Assembly: GCA_025925185.1 (NCBI GenBank)
Contig: JAICLV010000042.1
Span: 1 to 16,809, forward strand
Reading direction: 5' to 3'
Source: Acidothermaceae bacterium
GTDB taxonomy: Bacteria > Actinomycetota > Actinomycetes > Acidothermales > Acidothermaceae
DNA length: 16,809 bases
A program made the translations under genes and the position numbers. Positions 1 to 8,046 of this stretch are shown here, one piece after another; position 1 is the stretch's first letter, and each line of letters starts with the position of its first letter. The notes beneath the pieces were generated by a model, which saw nothing but the letters and a program-made list of their open reading frames with translations, had not been told where the DNA came from and did no database searches.

Positions 1-776
1 CGCCCGAGGTGTTCACCGACGCGGGCGCCCGTGTCACCGTCATCGGCGATTCGCCGGACGGCATGAACATCAACGACGGTGTCGGATCGACCCACCTCGA
101 CAACCTCGCCAAGGCCGTCCTCGCCGCCGGCGCAAACGTCGGCATCGCGCACGACGGCGACGCCGACCGGTGCCTCGCGGTCGCCGCCGACGGCTCGGTG
201 GTCGATGGCGACCAGATCCTCGCGATCCTGGCGTTGGCGATGCACGACGCGGGTCGGCTGACGGCCGACACCGTCGTCTCCACGGTGATGTCGAACCTCG
301 GCTTCAAGCTGGGCATGCGCGCGGCGGGAATCGAGGTCATCGAGACCGCCGTCGGCGACCGCTACGTGCTCGAGGCGATGAGGGTCGGCGGTTACGTGCT
401 CGGTGGCGAGCAAAGCGGCCACGTCATCATGCTCGAGCACGCCACCACCGGCGACGGCATTTTGACCGGTCTGCAGGTGTTGTCGCGGGTCGCCGAGACA
501 GGCAAATCGCTGGCCGAGCTCGCGAGCGTGATGACCCGCATGCCCCAGGTGCTCGTCAATGTGAGCGGCGTCGACAAGTCGCGCGCCGACGTCGACATCG
601 AGTTGCTCGACGCGGTCGCCGCCGCCCAGGGCGAGCTTGGCGGCGAGGGCCGCGTGCTGTTGCGGCCGAGCGGCACCGAGCCGTTGGTGCGCGTGATGGT
701 CGAGGCAAGTAGCCACGAGCAGGCCGAGGCGATCGCCTCGCGGCTCGCGGGCGTGGTGCGGGAACGGCTGAGCTAG
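1..776 (+). CDS. glmM: Phosphoglucosamine mutase, 3' part (5' end outside window)
   Basis: Interconverts glucosamine-6-phosphate and glucosamine-1-phosphate in the cytosol, on the route to UDP-GlcNAc for peptidoglycan. The reading frame is open from the first complete codon (position 3) to TAG at 774-776, about 257 residues. Family proteins are usually near 445 residues, so roughly the first 190, including the phospho-serine loop, lie upstream. Visible motifs in order are the metal-binding loop DGDADR (about 150-170), the sugar-specificity loop GGEQSGH (about 403-423) and the phosphate-binding loop RPSGTEP (about 664-684), which identify the alpha-D-phosphohexomutase superfamily. Assignment as GlmM rather than another phosphohexomutase rests on overall similarity and on glmS about 4.5 kb downstream. 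The FGE gene follows after 29 nt and may be cotranscribed. Confidence 0.95.
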   Translation, partial: PEVFTDAGARVTVIGDSPDGMNINDGVGSTHLDNLAKAVLAAGANVGIAHDGDADRCLAVAADGSVVDGDQILAILALAMHDAGRLTADTVVSTVMSNLGFKLGMRAAGIEVIETAVGDRYVLEAMRVGGYVLGGEQSGHVIMLEHATTGDGILTGLQVLSRVAETGKSLAELASVMTRMPQVLVNVSGVDKSRADVDIELLDAVAAAQGELGGEGRVLLRPSGTEPLVRVMVEASSHEQAEAIASRLAGVVRERLS

Positions 777-805
777 CGCAGGCCGCGTCGGAGGATGATG
801 CAGGC

Positions 806-1753
806 ATGAGTGGTGGGTGTTGCGCACCGGGACGGGGCGGGGGTGTCTCGATTACTCCCGTCGCTTCCCGTGGGGCGAGTCCTAACGGAGTGAAGAAGAT
901 CTCAACCCTCGTGGAAGTGCCGGGCGGGCTGTTCCTGATGGGCAACGAGGGGCCCGAGGCGAACACTGGCGACGGCGAGGGCCCGGTCCGCGAGGTTGGG
1001 GTCAGCTCGTTTGCGATCGACACGGTGGCGGTGACGAACGCGCGGTTCGCGACCTTCGTCAAGGCGACCGGGTACGTGACCGACGCGGAGCGGTTCGGCT
1101 GGTCGTTCGTGTTCCACCTGCTCGTCCCGGCGGAGGTTGACCGCACGATCGGCGCGGTTCCGGTCGAGGCGCCGTGGTGGCGACCCGTCGGTGGCGCTTG
1201 TTGGCGGGCGCCGGAGGGCCCTGGCTCGGGTATCGGTGACCGGCAGAACCATCCTGTCGTCCATGTCTCGTGGAACGACGCTCAGGCGTATTGCGCGTGG
1301 GCTGGGGCGCGGCTGCCGACGGAGGCCGAGTGGGAGTACGCGGCGCGCGGTGGGCTCGAGGGTGCGACGTACGCGTGGGGTGACGAGTTCATGCCCGGCG
1401 GCCGGCATCAGTGCAACATCTGGCAGGGCCGCTTTCCCGACGTCAACACCGTCGAGGACGGCTGGTTGTCGACCGCGCCCGTCACGGCGTTCGCGCCCAA
1501 CGGATTTGGTCTTCACAACGTCGCGGGAAATGTGTGGGAGTGGTGCGCCGACAGGTTCAGCACGACGTGGCACGTCGACGGCCCGCGCACTGATCCACAA
1601 GGCCCGCCAGAAGGTGAGTCGCGCGTGATGCGGGGCGGTTCGTATCTGTGCCACAACAGTTATTGCAACCGGTATCGGGTCGCCGCGCGCACCCAGAACA
1701 CTCCTGACAGCTCTGCGGGCAACCTCGGGTTTCGAGTCGCGCGTAGTTTGTGA
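806..1753 (+). CDS. Formylglycine-generating enzyme (sulfatase-modifying factor), 315 aa
   Basis: Oxidises the cysteine of a CxPxR motif in type I sulfatases (and possibly other targets) to C-alpha-formylglycine, using O2 and, in bacterial enzymes, Cu(I). The whole protein is one FGE-sulfatase fold. Diagnostic stretches include VPGG (near residue 37), NHPVVHVSWNDA, RLPTEAEWEYAARGG, AGNVWEWCAD and the C-terminal GGSYLCHNSYCNRYR. The two catalytic cysteines are C282 and C287 (codons 1649-1651 and 1664-1666), spaced as in proven FGEs. EgtB- or lectin-type relatives lack this pair, so activity is likely. It resembles the Streptomyces coelicolor FGE as I remember it. The start is ATG 806 with GGAGG at 790-794 (11-nt spacing, slightly long); an in-frame GTG at 890 is an alternative. 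The ATG start gives an N-terminus with a Cys-Cys pair (C5, C6), which may help capture copper (inference). No sulfatase gene is in the window. Confidence 0.9.
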   Translation: MSGGCCAPGRGGGVSITPVASRGASPNGVKKISTLVEVPGGLFLMGNEGPEANTGDGEGPVREVGVSSFAIDTVAVTNARFATFVKATGYVTDAERFGWSFVFHLLVPAEVDRTIGAVPVEAPWWRPVGGACWRAPEGPGSGIGDRQNHPVVHVSWNDAQAYCAWAGARLPTEAEWEYAARGGLEGATYAWGDEFMPGGRHQCNIWQGRFPDVNTVEDGWLSTAPVTAFAPNGFGLHNVAGNVWEWCADRFSTTWHVDGPRTDPQGPPEGESRVMRGGSYLCHNSYCNRYRVAARTQNTPDSSAGNLGFRVARSL

Positions 1754-1767
1754 CGAGCACCCGCTCG
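1754..1767. terminator. Small hairpin after the FGE stop (weak terminator candidate)
   Basis: Directly after the FGE stop is a perfect 5-bp stem, CGAGC (1754-1758) and GCTCG (1763-1767), with loop ACCC. There is no T tract. A second weak hairpin, GAGTT/AACTC (1792-1796 and 1803-1807), overlaps the end of the convergent permease gene. The 52-bp gap separates converging genes, so some termination is expected here, but neither structure is strong. Confidence 0.2.
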
Positions 1768-1805
1768 AGATACGGACGGCCGCGTCGGGAAGAGTTGAGC
1801 TGAAC

Positions 1806-2519
1806 TCAGCCCGGCTCGCCGCTGATGCGGTAACCGCTGAGCCGGTCGACCGCCAACCGGATGGCGACCACGATGACCACGACCAGCATGGGGATCGCCA
1901 CCGGTAGCGCAACCGTTGACGGCACCTCGTCGCCGGCCTTGGCCAGCGCGTGTGCGACAGACAGCGAGTACTGTTGCACGCTGAGCACGCCAATGCCGGA
2001 GACGAAGCTCGCGAGTAGGCCTTCCCACACCAGCACGTAGATAAGTCCGACCGCCATCGCGCGGCGGGTGGCAACCGACAGCGCGAGGAAGATCGCAACG
2101 TAGACGACCGCGCCGACCGCCGCGCCAATCGCGTACGCGAGCGAAAGCCTGGTGCGGTCGGGAAACGCGATCAATCCGGCGAGGAATTCCGGGACCGCCG
2201 TGAAGACGACCGTCACGGCGGCGGCGACCGCGAACTTCGTTGTGACGATGACATTTCTCGGTGTCGGCGTGGCGAGCAAGTAGATGGCGGTGCCGTCTTC
2301 GAGCTCGGCGCCGAGCACACCGGTGCCGACGATCAGGGCGACCAGCGGCAGCAGCGCGGTGACGCCGAAATGGTCGAGTAGGTTCTGGGTCGCGTCGCCG
2401 TTGCCGGCCCGAAACGCGACCGCCAGAAGCAGCAGCACAATCGGCAGCAGCGCGAGCAGCAGCACGCGGCGTCGCCCGAGCAACGCGCGATAGGTGATGC
2501 GGGCGATCACCGGATTCAT
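1806..2519 (-). CDS. ABC-2 type transporter permease, 237 aa
   Basis: Integral membrane subunit of an ABC-2 exporter, last gene of a four-gene operon. About six hydrophobic segments are visible, near residues 18-36, 52-70, 95-117, 129-149, 154-177 and 203-222, after a short basic cytoplasmic start (RRR at 16-18). There is no nucleotide-binding domain. The ATG at 2519-2517 overlaps the TGA of the preceding ATPase gene in an ATGA (2516-2519), indicating translational coupling, so that ATPase (2516-3427) is the natural partner. This start was chosen because the frame upstream has no membrane-protein character and only shadows the ATPase gene. The substrate cannot be inferred. Confidence 0.85.
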   Translation of the reverse strand: MNPVIARITYRALLGRRRVLLLALLPIVLLLLAVAFRAGNGDATQNLLDHFGVTALLPLVALIVGTGVLGAELEDGTAIYLLATPTPRNVIVTTKFAVAAAVTVVFTAVPEFLAGLIAFPDRTRLSLAYAIGAAVGAVVYVAIFLALSVATRRAMAVGLIYVLVWEGLLASFVSGIGVLSVQQYSLSVAHALAKAGDEVPSTVALPVAIPMLVVVIVVAIRLAVDRLSGYRISGEPG

Positions 2520-3427
2520 CGGCGCACCAAGTAGGAGAAGACGCTCTCGAGCGACTCGTCGGCGGGGATCACTTCGCGCAGGCCGATGTCGTGGTCGCGC
2601 GCGATCGCGGCGAGCGCGTGGGTGAAGCTGCCGAAATCTGCGGCCTGCACGCGCAACACCGGGCCCTCGATCGCGACGCCGGCCGTGTGTTGCGCGCCCA
2701 TGAGCGCGGCGGCGAGCCGCCGGTCGTCGGTGGAGCGGATGGTGAAGACGTGCGGACGGTCGGTCATCAACCGCCTGATCTCCCGGAAATCTCCTGACGC
2801 CGCGAGGCGACCGGACACCACAACTTGGACGACGTCGGACAACCGCTCGACCTCTTCGAGAATGTGCGAGCTGAACAACACCGTGCGGCCGGCGTCGGCC
2901 AAGCCCTTCAGCAGCTCCATCATGTGCAGACGCTGGCGAGGGTCCATGCCGTTGAACGGCTCGTCGAGCAGCAGAACCTGCGGGTCGTGCACCAGCGCCG
3001 ACGCGACCTTCGCCCGTTGTCGCATCCCCTTGGAGTACGTGCCGAGCTTGCGATCGGCGGCGTCGGTGAGCTCGACGGTTGCCAGCGCCCCTCGCGCTGC
3101 TTGCGCGGGATCGCTTAACCGGTGCAATTTCGCGCTGGCCTCGACGAATTCCCGCGCGGTCAAAAATGTGTATGTGGCCTCGCGCTCCGGCACCAGCCCC
3201 ACGACGTCGTACATTCTCGGACGACGCCACGTGGGCTCGCCGTCGATCGTCACAGTTCCGTTCGACGGCGGGAGGAAGCCGGCCATCATGTGCAGTAGCG
3301 TCGACTTGCCGGCGCCGTTCGGCCCGAGCAGCCCGGTGACGCCAGGGCCAATCGTCATCGTGATGTCGTTGACCGCGACGACATTCCCATACCAGCGCGA
3401 GACCGCGCTCAGCTGCAGTGTCGTCAT
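2516..3427 (-). CDS. ABC-2 exporter ATP-binding protein, 303 aa
   Basis: Cytosolic ATPase driving the adjacent ABC-2 permease. Motifs in order are Walker A GPNGAGKST (residues 35-43), a Q-loop position occupied by Glu in VGLVPERE, a degenerate signature YSKGMRQR, Walker B with D-loop VLLLDEPFNGMDP, and the H-loop SSH. A C-terminal stretch of about 90 residues follows the ATPase core, as is common in drug- and lipid-exporter type ATPases. Glu in place of the Q-loop Gln and the YSxGM signature are usual in this ABC-2 subfamily and do not suggest inactivation. The ATG at 3427 overlaps the TGA of the upstream permease by 4 nt (3424-3427), and its own TGA overlaps the next permease start. The exported substrate is unknown. 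Confidence 0.9.
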   Translation of the reverse strand: MTTLQLSAVSRWYGNVVAVNDITMTIGPGVTGLLGPNGAGKSTLLHMMAGFLPPSNGTVTIDGEPTWRRPRMYDVVGLVPEREATYTFLTAREFVEASAKLHRLSDPAQAARGALATVELTDAADRKLGTYSKGMRQRAKVASALVHDPQVLLLDEPFNGMDPRQRLHMMELLKGLADAGRTVLFSSHILEEVERLSDVVQVVVSGRLAASGDFREIRRLMTDRPHVFTIRSTDDRRLAAALMGAQHTAGVAIEGPVLRVQAADFGSFTHALAAIARDHDIGLREVIPADESLESVFSYLVRR

Positions 3428-4281
3428 GTCGCGATCCTGCGGTAGCGGCGCAACAACACCAGCACGAACAGCACGACGAATGCCACGCTGGCGACCGCGT
3501 AGGACGCCGACGGCGAGGCGGAGTCGTCGATGGCCTTGCCCTGCAGCAACCAGACGCGCAGCCCGTCGAGCAGCGTGAACGGTGAGAACAGCTCGCCGTA
3601 GCGGCCGTTGTCGTTCGGCAGCGCTGACAACGCGCCCGCCACCGCGGACGTGATGAGGTACACGCCGATGATCGCCGCGGTCGCGAACGCCCGACGGCGG
3701 GCGAACGCCGCGATCGCCACACCGAGCGCGCCTAGCAGGATGGCGTGGAACGCGGCGTTCGCGATGCCTAGCGCGAACTGCGCCGTCTGATGCCGCACCT
3801 CGCCGGGATGGTGTGTGATGGTGGCGATGCTGCCGAGCCAGTAGACCAGTAACGGAAGCGCGATCAGCGCGAAGATGGCGGTGACCATCGCGGCGAGCTT
3901 GGCCAGCGCGTAGTCGCTGCGCCGGATCGGGCGCGAGAAGTAGAGCGGCAACACCTGATAGCGCTGGTCACGCGACAGCAGCTCGGGTGCCTGCGCCGCA
4001 AGGAAAACCGCGAGCACCGCCTGCAGCTGGAACGGGTAGAAGTCGTACCGCTCCACCTGTGTGCCGGTGCGCGACATCACCGCGATCAGCACGATCACCG
4101 GGATGAACATGATGGCGACGACAAGCCATGGCAGCACCTTCGACTTCGCCGGCCGGCCTAACCCGAAAACGCCGCGCAAGCCGTGGAAATACAGCGAGGC
4201 CACGGCGCTTCGTCGTCCGAGACGTGGACCGTCGTAGCGCTGATACCCGATGTCGTAGATGACGCTGCTCTGCTCAGACAT
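3424..4281 (-). CDS. ABC-2 type transporter permease, 285 aa
   Basis: Second gene of the export operon. The N-terminal cytoplasmic region contains YDIGYQRYDGPRLGR (residues 9-23), a stretch I associate with a family of actinobacterial ABC-2 permeases. About six membrane segments follow, near residues 49-69, 85-103, 127-150, 170-193, 198-220 and 260-278. RDQRYQVLPLYFSRPIRR (about 104-121), between the second and third segments, is the cytoplasmic loop typical of ABC-2 permeases. The start is ATG at 4281-4279, overlapping the end of the first ATPase gene by 8 nt (4274-4281). A longer open frame to 4410 exists but only shadows the ATPase gene. Its likely partner is the ATPase at 4274-5218. Confidence 0.88.
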   Translation of the reverse strand: MSEQSSVIYDIGYQRYDGPRLGRRSAVASLYFHGLRGVFGLGRPAKSKVLPWLVVAIMFIPVIVLIAVMSRTGTQVERYDFYPFQLQAVLAVFLAAQAPELLSRDQRYQVLPLYFSRPIRRSDYALAKLAAMVTAIFALIALPLLVYWLGSIATITHHPGEVRHQTAQFALGIANAAFHAILLGALGVAIAAFARRRAFATAAIIGVYLITSAVAGALSALPNDNGRYGELFSPFTLLDGLRVWLLQGKAIDDSASPSASYAVASVAFVVLFVLVLLRRYRRIAT

Positions 4282-5218
4282 TGGCGGCCTCGTCGCGGTG
4301 CTCTGGCGGCTCGCTGAACATGTCGGCCAGCCGGTGCCTGCGCTGCTCGAGCCGCACCAGGGCCAGGCCGCCATCGGCGATCGCGTCGCGCACCGTGTCG
4401 TACAGCTCACCGTCGCCGTCGGGAGGCAACGCGACGACGAGCCCCCGGCCGTCGGGCTCGGCCTCGATGTCGAGCTCGCGCAGTCTGGTGGCCAGCGCGT
4501 CGCGGGCGGGCAACCCGCCGTCGACTTCGACTGCGAGCAGTTGCTGGGTGCGGGTGTAGGAGGCGATGGAGTCGGACGCGCGCAGCTTGCCGGCGTCTAT
4601 GACGACGAGGTGCTCGCAAATGCGCTCGAGTTCGCCGAGCAGGTGCGACGCGACGACGACGGCCATGCCGAACTCGGTGCCTGTGCGGTGCACGAGGGCG
4701 AGCATCTCGTCGCGGCCGGCGGGGTCGAGGCCGTTCGTCGGCTCGTCGAGCAACAACAGCCGAGGGTCGTGCACCAGCGCCTGCGCCAGCTTCACCCGCT
4801 GTTTCATGCCGGTGGAGTAGCCGCCGATCGGTCGGTACCGCTCCTCGTACAGGCCGACATGCCGTAGCACCTCGGCGGCGCGCTCGCGGGCGGCTGCGCG
4901 CGGCAGGCCGGCGACCCGGCCGAGGTGCCCGACGAACTCGGTGGCGGAGACGTCCGGCGGCAGGCAGTCGTGCTCTGGCATGTAGCCGACGAGGGCGCGA
5001 ACCTGCTCCGCCTCCGTCTGGATGTCGTGCCCGAGCACCTTCGCGTTGCCCGACGTCGGGTCGAGCAATCCCAGCAGCACCTTGACGAGGGTGCTCTTGC
5101 CGGCGCCATTCGCGCCGACGAGCCCTACGATGCCGGGCTCTATCGACACGGTCAGGCCGTCGAGGGCGGTGACCGGCCCGTAGCGCTTGGTCAGCGCGGC
5201 GGTCTCGATGAGCGGCAC
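4274..5218 (-). CDS. ABC-2 exporter ATP-binding protein, 314 aa, first gene of operon
   Basis: Cytosolic ATPase that opens a four-gene exporter operon. Motifs in order are Walker A GANGAGKST (residues 35-43), Q-loop region GYMPEHDCLP with Glu at the Gln position, signature YSTGMKQR, Walker B and D-loop LLLLDEPTNGLDP, and H-loop ASH. A C-terminal domain of roughly 90 residues with an acidic tail follows. The start is GTG at 5218-5216; no Shine-Dalgarno precedes it, but TAGCGT lies exactly 7 nt upstream on the same strand, suggesting a leaderless message. It overlaps the next permease gene by 8 nt. The operon could encode two exporters or one four-component complex; sequence alone does not decide. 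Confidence 0.9.
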   Translation of the reverse strand: MPLIETAALTKRYGPVTALDGLTVSIEPGIVGLVGANGAGKSTLVKVLLGLLDPTSGNAKVLGHDIQTEAEQVRALVGYMPEHDCLPPDVSATEFVGHLGRVAGLPRAAARERAAEVLRHVGLYEERYRPIGGYSTGMKQRVKLAQALVHDPRLLLLDEPTNGLDPAGRDEMLALVHRTGTEFGMAVVVASHLLGELERICEHLVVIDAGKLRASDSIASYTRTQQLLAVEVDGGLPARDALATRLRELDIEAEPDGRGLVVALPPDGDGELYDTVRDAIADGGLALVRLEQRRHRLADMFSEPPEHRDEAANV

Positions 5219-5225
5219 GCAGGTG

Positions 5226-5231
5226 ACGCTA
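5226..5231 (-). promoter_or_regulatory. Putative -10 of a leaderless promoter for the ABC operon
   Basis: Read on the minus strand, TAGCGT is followed by 7 nt and then the GTG start of the first ATPase gene (5218-5216). It fits the actinobacterial -10 pattern TAnnnT, and the spacing would put the transcription start on or next to the start codon. No Shine-Dalgarno is present, and no convincing -35 was found at 16-19 nt upstream. Confidence 0.5.
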
Positions 5232-5275
5232 CCGTGCGGGGACCATGATCACCGGACCTCGCGCCGCGTCCCCAT

Positions 5276-5281
5276 TAGGCT
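5276..5281 (+). promoter_or_regulatory. Putative -10 of a leaderless promoter for glmS
   Basis: TAGGCT is followed by TGCCGGC (7 nt) and then the glmS ATG at 5289. There is no Shine-Dalgarno. It matches TAnnnT and shares its geometry with the divergent ABC operon promoter; the two -10 elements sit back to back in a 70-bp intergenic region (5219-5288). No good -35 was seen. Confidence 0.5.
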
Positions 5282-5288
5282 TGCCGGC

Positions 5289-7136
5289 ATGTGCGGAATC
5301 GTGGCGTACGCCGGCCCACGCGCGGCGAAGGACGTCGTCCTCGACGGGCTGCGCCGGCTGGAGTATCGCGGCTATGACTCCGCAGGCATCGCGGTGCTCG
5401 ACGGCGAGGAGGTCGCGCTGCGCCGCAAGGCGGGTCCGCTCGGCAACTTAGAAGATGTGCTCGCGGCCTCCCCGCTCCCGGCGTCCGGCACCGGTCTTGG
5501 GCACACCCGGTGGGCGACGCACGGCGCGCCCACCGACGACAACGCCCACCCGCATCTCGACTGCAAGAAGGCCCTCGCGGTGATTCACAACGGGGTTATC
5601 GAGAATCACGCCGCTTTGCGCGCGCAATTGCTCGAGGCCGGCCACGAGTTTCGGTCGGAGACCGACACCGAGGTCGTGGCCCACCTCTTGGAGGACGCGT
5701 TTGGCCGGTCCGGGGACCTCGCGCAGGCGATGCGCGACGTGTGCCGGGTCATCGACGGGTCGTTCAGCTTGGTGGCGGTGCATCGCGACGCCCCAGGTGT
5801 TGTCGTCGGCGCGCGGCGGAACTCGCCGCTTGTCGTCGGCGTGGGGGAGGGGGAGATGTTCATCGCGAGCGACGTCGCCGCCTTCATCGCGGCGACGCGC
5901 GACGCGCTTGAGATCGGCCAAGACGAGGTCGTGCGCGTCACTGCGTCCGGTGTCGAGGTGACGACATTCGACGGCGAGGTCGTTTCCGGACGTCGCTACC
6001 ACGTCGACTGGGACATCTCCGCCGCCGAAAAAGGCGGCTACGACTACTTCATGTTGAAGGAGATCGCCGAGCAACCCGACGCGGTCGCCGCGACCTTGCT
6101 CGGCCGGCTGACGGCCGATGGCGCGCTCACGCTCGATGAGACCCGGCTCGACCCGCGGTTGCTTCGCGGCATCGACAAAATCGTCATCGTCGCGTGCGGC
6201 TCCGCCTACCACGCCGGACTCATCGCCAAGTACGCCATCGAGCACTGGGCAGGCCTGCCGTGCGAGGTAGAGCTCGCCTCGGAATTCCGTTACAGAGATC
6301 CGATTCTCGACAGGCAGTCCCTCGTCATCGCAATCTCGCAATCGGGTGAGACCCTCGACACGTTAATGGCCGTGCAGCACGCGAAAGAGATGGGCGCGCG
6401 CGTGCTCGCGATCTGCAACGTCAACGGGTCGACGATCCCGCGCGCTTCCGACGCCGTCTTGTACACCCGCGCCGGGCCCGAGATCGGCGTGGCGGCCACG
6501 AAGAGCTTCGTCACGCAACTCGTCGCGGTGTATCTAGTGGCGTTGTATTTGGGCCAGGTGCGCGGAACGAAGTTCGGCGACGAGGTGGGGTCGGTCGTGC
6601 GCGAGCTCGCCGCCACGCCAGGGAAACTCGCGCAGGTGCTTCAGACGATGGAGCCGGTCCGCGAGATCGCGCGCCAACTCGCGTCGTCCCCGACCGTGTT
6701 GTTCCTCGGGCGTCACGTCGGCTATCCCGTGGCGCTCGAGGGCGCGCTGAAGCTCAAAGAGCTGGCCTACATGCACGCCGAGGGATTCGCCGCCGGCGAG
6801 TTGAAGCACGGGCCAATCGCCCTTGTGGAGGAAGGGGTTCCGGTCGTCGTGGTGATGCCACCACCGCGGGGCCGCTCGGTGTTGCACGCGAAGTTGCTGT
6901 CTAACGTGCAAGAGGTGCGCGCCCGCGGCGCCTACACGATCGTCATCGCCGAGGAGGGCGACGCGTCGGTCGAGCCGTACGCCGACGAGCTGGTGCGGGT
7001 GCCGAAGGTCGCCACGTTGCTGCAGCCGATCGTGTCGGTGGTGCCGCTGCAGGTGTTCGCGAGCGAGCTCGCCGTCGCGCGCGGCAACAACGTCGACCGC
7101 CCGCGCAACCTCGCGAAGTCCGTCACGGTCGAGTAA
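5289..7136 (+). CDS. glmS: Glutamine-fructose-6-phosphate aminotransferase (isomerizing), 615 aa
   Basis: Makes glucosamine-6-phosphate from fructose-6-phosphate and glutamine, the first committed step to UDP-GlcNAc, in the cytosol. The start ATG 5289 is fixed by the product: Cys2 of MCGIVAYAG must become the N-terminal nucleophile of the class II glutaminase after Met removal. The glutaminase domain covers about residues 1-220, with HTRWATHG and HNGVIENH. Two SIS sugar-isomerase domains follow (about 290-420 and 460-600), with ISQSGETLDT, GVAATKSF and EGALKLKELAYMHAEG. The C-terminus DRPRNLAKSVTVE is the family's conserved tail, and the length is typical. The product is converted onward by GlmM, whose gene ends the left edge of the window. 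The upstream region shows a leaderless-type promoter and no room for a glmS ribozyme. Confidence 0.97.
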   Translation: MCGIVAYAGPRAAKDVVLDGLRRLEYRGYDSAGIAVLDGEEVALRRKAGPLGNLEDVLAASPLPASGTGLGHTRWATHGAPTDDNAHPHLDCKKALAVIHNGVIENHAALRAQLLEAGHEFRSETDTEVVAHLLEDAFGRSGDLAQAMRDVCRVIDGSFSLVAVHRDAPGVVVGARRNSPLVVGVGEGEMFIASDVAAFIAATRDALEIGQDEVVRVTASGVEVTTFDGEVVSGRRYHVDWDISAAEKGGYDYFMLKEIAEQPDAVAATLLGRLTADGALTLDETRLDPRLLRGIDKIVIVACGSAYHAGLIAKYAIEHWAGLPCEVELASEFRYRDPILDRQSLVIAISQSGETLDTLMAVQHAKEMGARVLAICNVNGSTIPRASDAVLYTRAGPEIGVAATKSFVTQLVAVYLVALYLGQVRGTKFGDEVGSVVRELAATPGKLAQVLQTMEPVREIARQLASSPTVLFLGRHVGYPVALEGALKLKELAYMHAEGFAAGELKHGPIALVEEGVPVVVVMPPPRGRSVLHAKLLSNVQEVRARGAYTIVIAEEGDASVEPYADELVRVPKVATLLQPIVSVVPLQVFASELAVARGNNVDRPRNLAKSVTVE

Positions 7137-7140
7137 GCGC

Positions 7141-8046
7141 ATGGCCCAGCCGAGCCTGCCGTACGACCTTTATCGCGACGAGCTCGTCGCGTGCCTTCCC
7201 GGTTACCGCGATCTGACGCTCGACCTGCTGCGGCCGGCCGGCGACGGGTGGGTGCCGGTCGTTGTCTGGATCCACGGCGGGGCGTACTTCTGCGGCACGC
7301 ATCGCGCGTTGCCCGAGCCGCTGCGGGAGTCCCGGCTCGACGAGCGGTTGGTGGCAGCGGATTTCGCGGTGGCGCGGGTCAGCTACCGGTTCAGCGCGGA
7401 GGCGCGGTTTCCCGCCCAGCACCTCGATGTGCGGGCCGCGATCCGCTGGCTGCGCCGCAACGCCGACAAGTTCAGGCTCGACACGTCGAGACTCGGGGTG
7501 TGGGGCGAGTCGGCGGGCGGCCACCTGGCCGCGCTGGCCTGCCTCGCGCCCGACGTTCCCTTCGTGGGCGACGCCGAGCCCCACGACGCCGAGCCCCACG
7601 CCGAGCCCCACGCCGAGCCCCACGCCGAGCTTGACGTCGGCGTGCAAGCCGGCGTGATTTGGTACGCGCCAAGCGACCTCCTCACCATGCAGGAGCAGAA
7701 TCGGGCCGACTCCGACATCGACCACAACGCTCCCAACTCGCCGGCCGGCCTGTTGCTGGGAGCGCCCGTCATGGAGGTGAAGGACGACGCCCGCGCGGCC
7801 AGCCCGGTGACGTACGCGCGCGGCGACGCCCCGCCGATGCTGCTCGTGCACGGCGCCGAGGATCGCGTCGTGCCGGTCGGGCAAAGCGAGGAGTTGCACA
7901 CCGCGCTGCTCGCCTGCGGCGCCGACAGCAGGCTCACGATCGTCGAGGGCGCGGATCACTGCTTCGGCGGCGTCGACCTCGACCCGTTGGTCGGGCAGGC
8001 GATCGCCTTCTTCCAGGAGAAGTTGCAGCCAGGCAAGGGAAACTGA
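7141..8046 (+). CDS. Alpha/beta hydrolase of the HGG (esterase/lipase, BD-FAE-like) group, 301 aa
   Basis: Probable cytosolic carboxylesterase-type hydrolase; the substrate is unknown. The oxyanion-hole motif HGG is at residues 45-47 in WIHGGAYF. The nucleophile elbow GESAG (122-126) has Ser124, and the remaining triad candidates are Asp241 (HGAEDRVVP) and His273 (GADHCF). The order and spacing are intact, so it is likely active. Inserted after the nucleophile helix, residues 145-164 are a repeated Ala-Glu-Pro-His tract encoded by a 12-bp minisatellite. There is no signal peptide. ATG 7141 begins 4 nt after the glmS TAA, and its TGA overlaps the nnr ATG by one base, so glmS, this gene and nnr probably form one transcript. 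That context hints at metabolite housekeeping, but this is inference only. Confidence 0.85.
   Translation: MAQPSLPYDLYRDELVACLPGYRDLTLDLLRPAGDGWVPVVVWIHGGAYFCGTHRALPEPLRESRLDERLVAADFAVARVSYRFSAEARFPAQHLDVRAAIRWLRRNADKFRLDTSRLGVWGESAGGHLAALACLAPDVPFVGDAEPHDAEPHAEPHAEPHAELDVGVQAGVIWYAPSDLLTMQEQNRADSDIDHNAPNSPAGLLLGAPVMEVKDDARAASPVTYARGDAPPMLLVHGAEDRVVPVGQSEELHTALLACGADSRLTIVEGADHCFGGVDLDPLVGQAIAFFQEKLQPGKGN
7573..7630 (+). repeat. 12-bp in-frame minisatellite (GCCGAGCCCCAC) inside the hydrolase gene
   Basis: Four exact copies of GCCGAGCCCCAC lie at 7573-7584, 7588-7599, 7600-7611 and 7612-7623. The first two are separated by GAC (7585-7587), and a partial fifth copy (GCCGAGC) ends at 7630. The unit is a multiple of three and encodes Ala-Glu-Pro-His, so copy-number changes would keep the frame. 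Perfect conservation, including third positions, suggests recent expansion by slippage. Confidence 0.95.

Noticed and set aside
902..2128. Long minus-strand open frame (408 codons) across FGE
   Set aside because: Antisense to a clear FGE gene; the product is Arg/Ser-rich low complexity typical of GC-rich shadow frames.
5219..5288. glmS ribozyme or riboswitch
   Set aside because: Only 70 bp between divergent genes and a promoter hexamer abutting the ATG leave no room.
7573..7630. CRISPR-like repeat array
   Set aside because: Units are 12 bp, contiguous and in frame within a gene, with no spacers.
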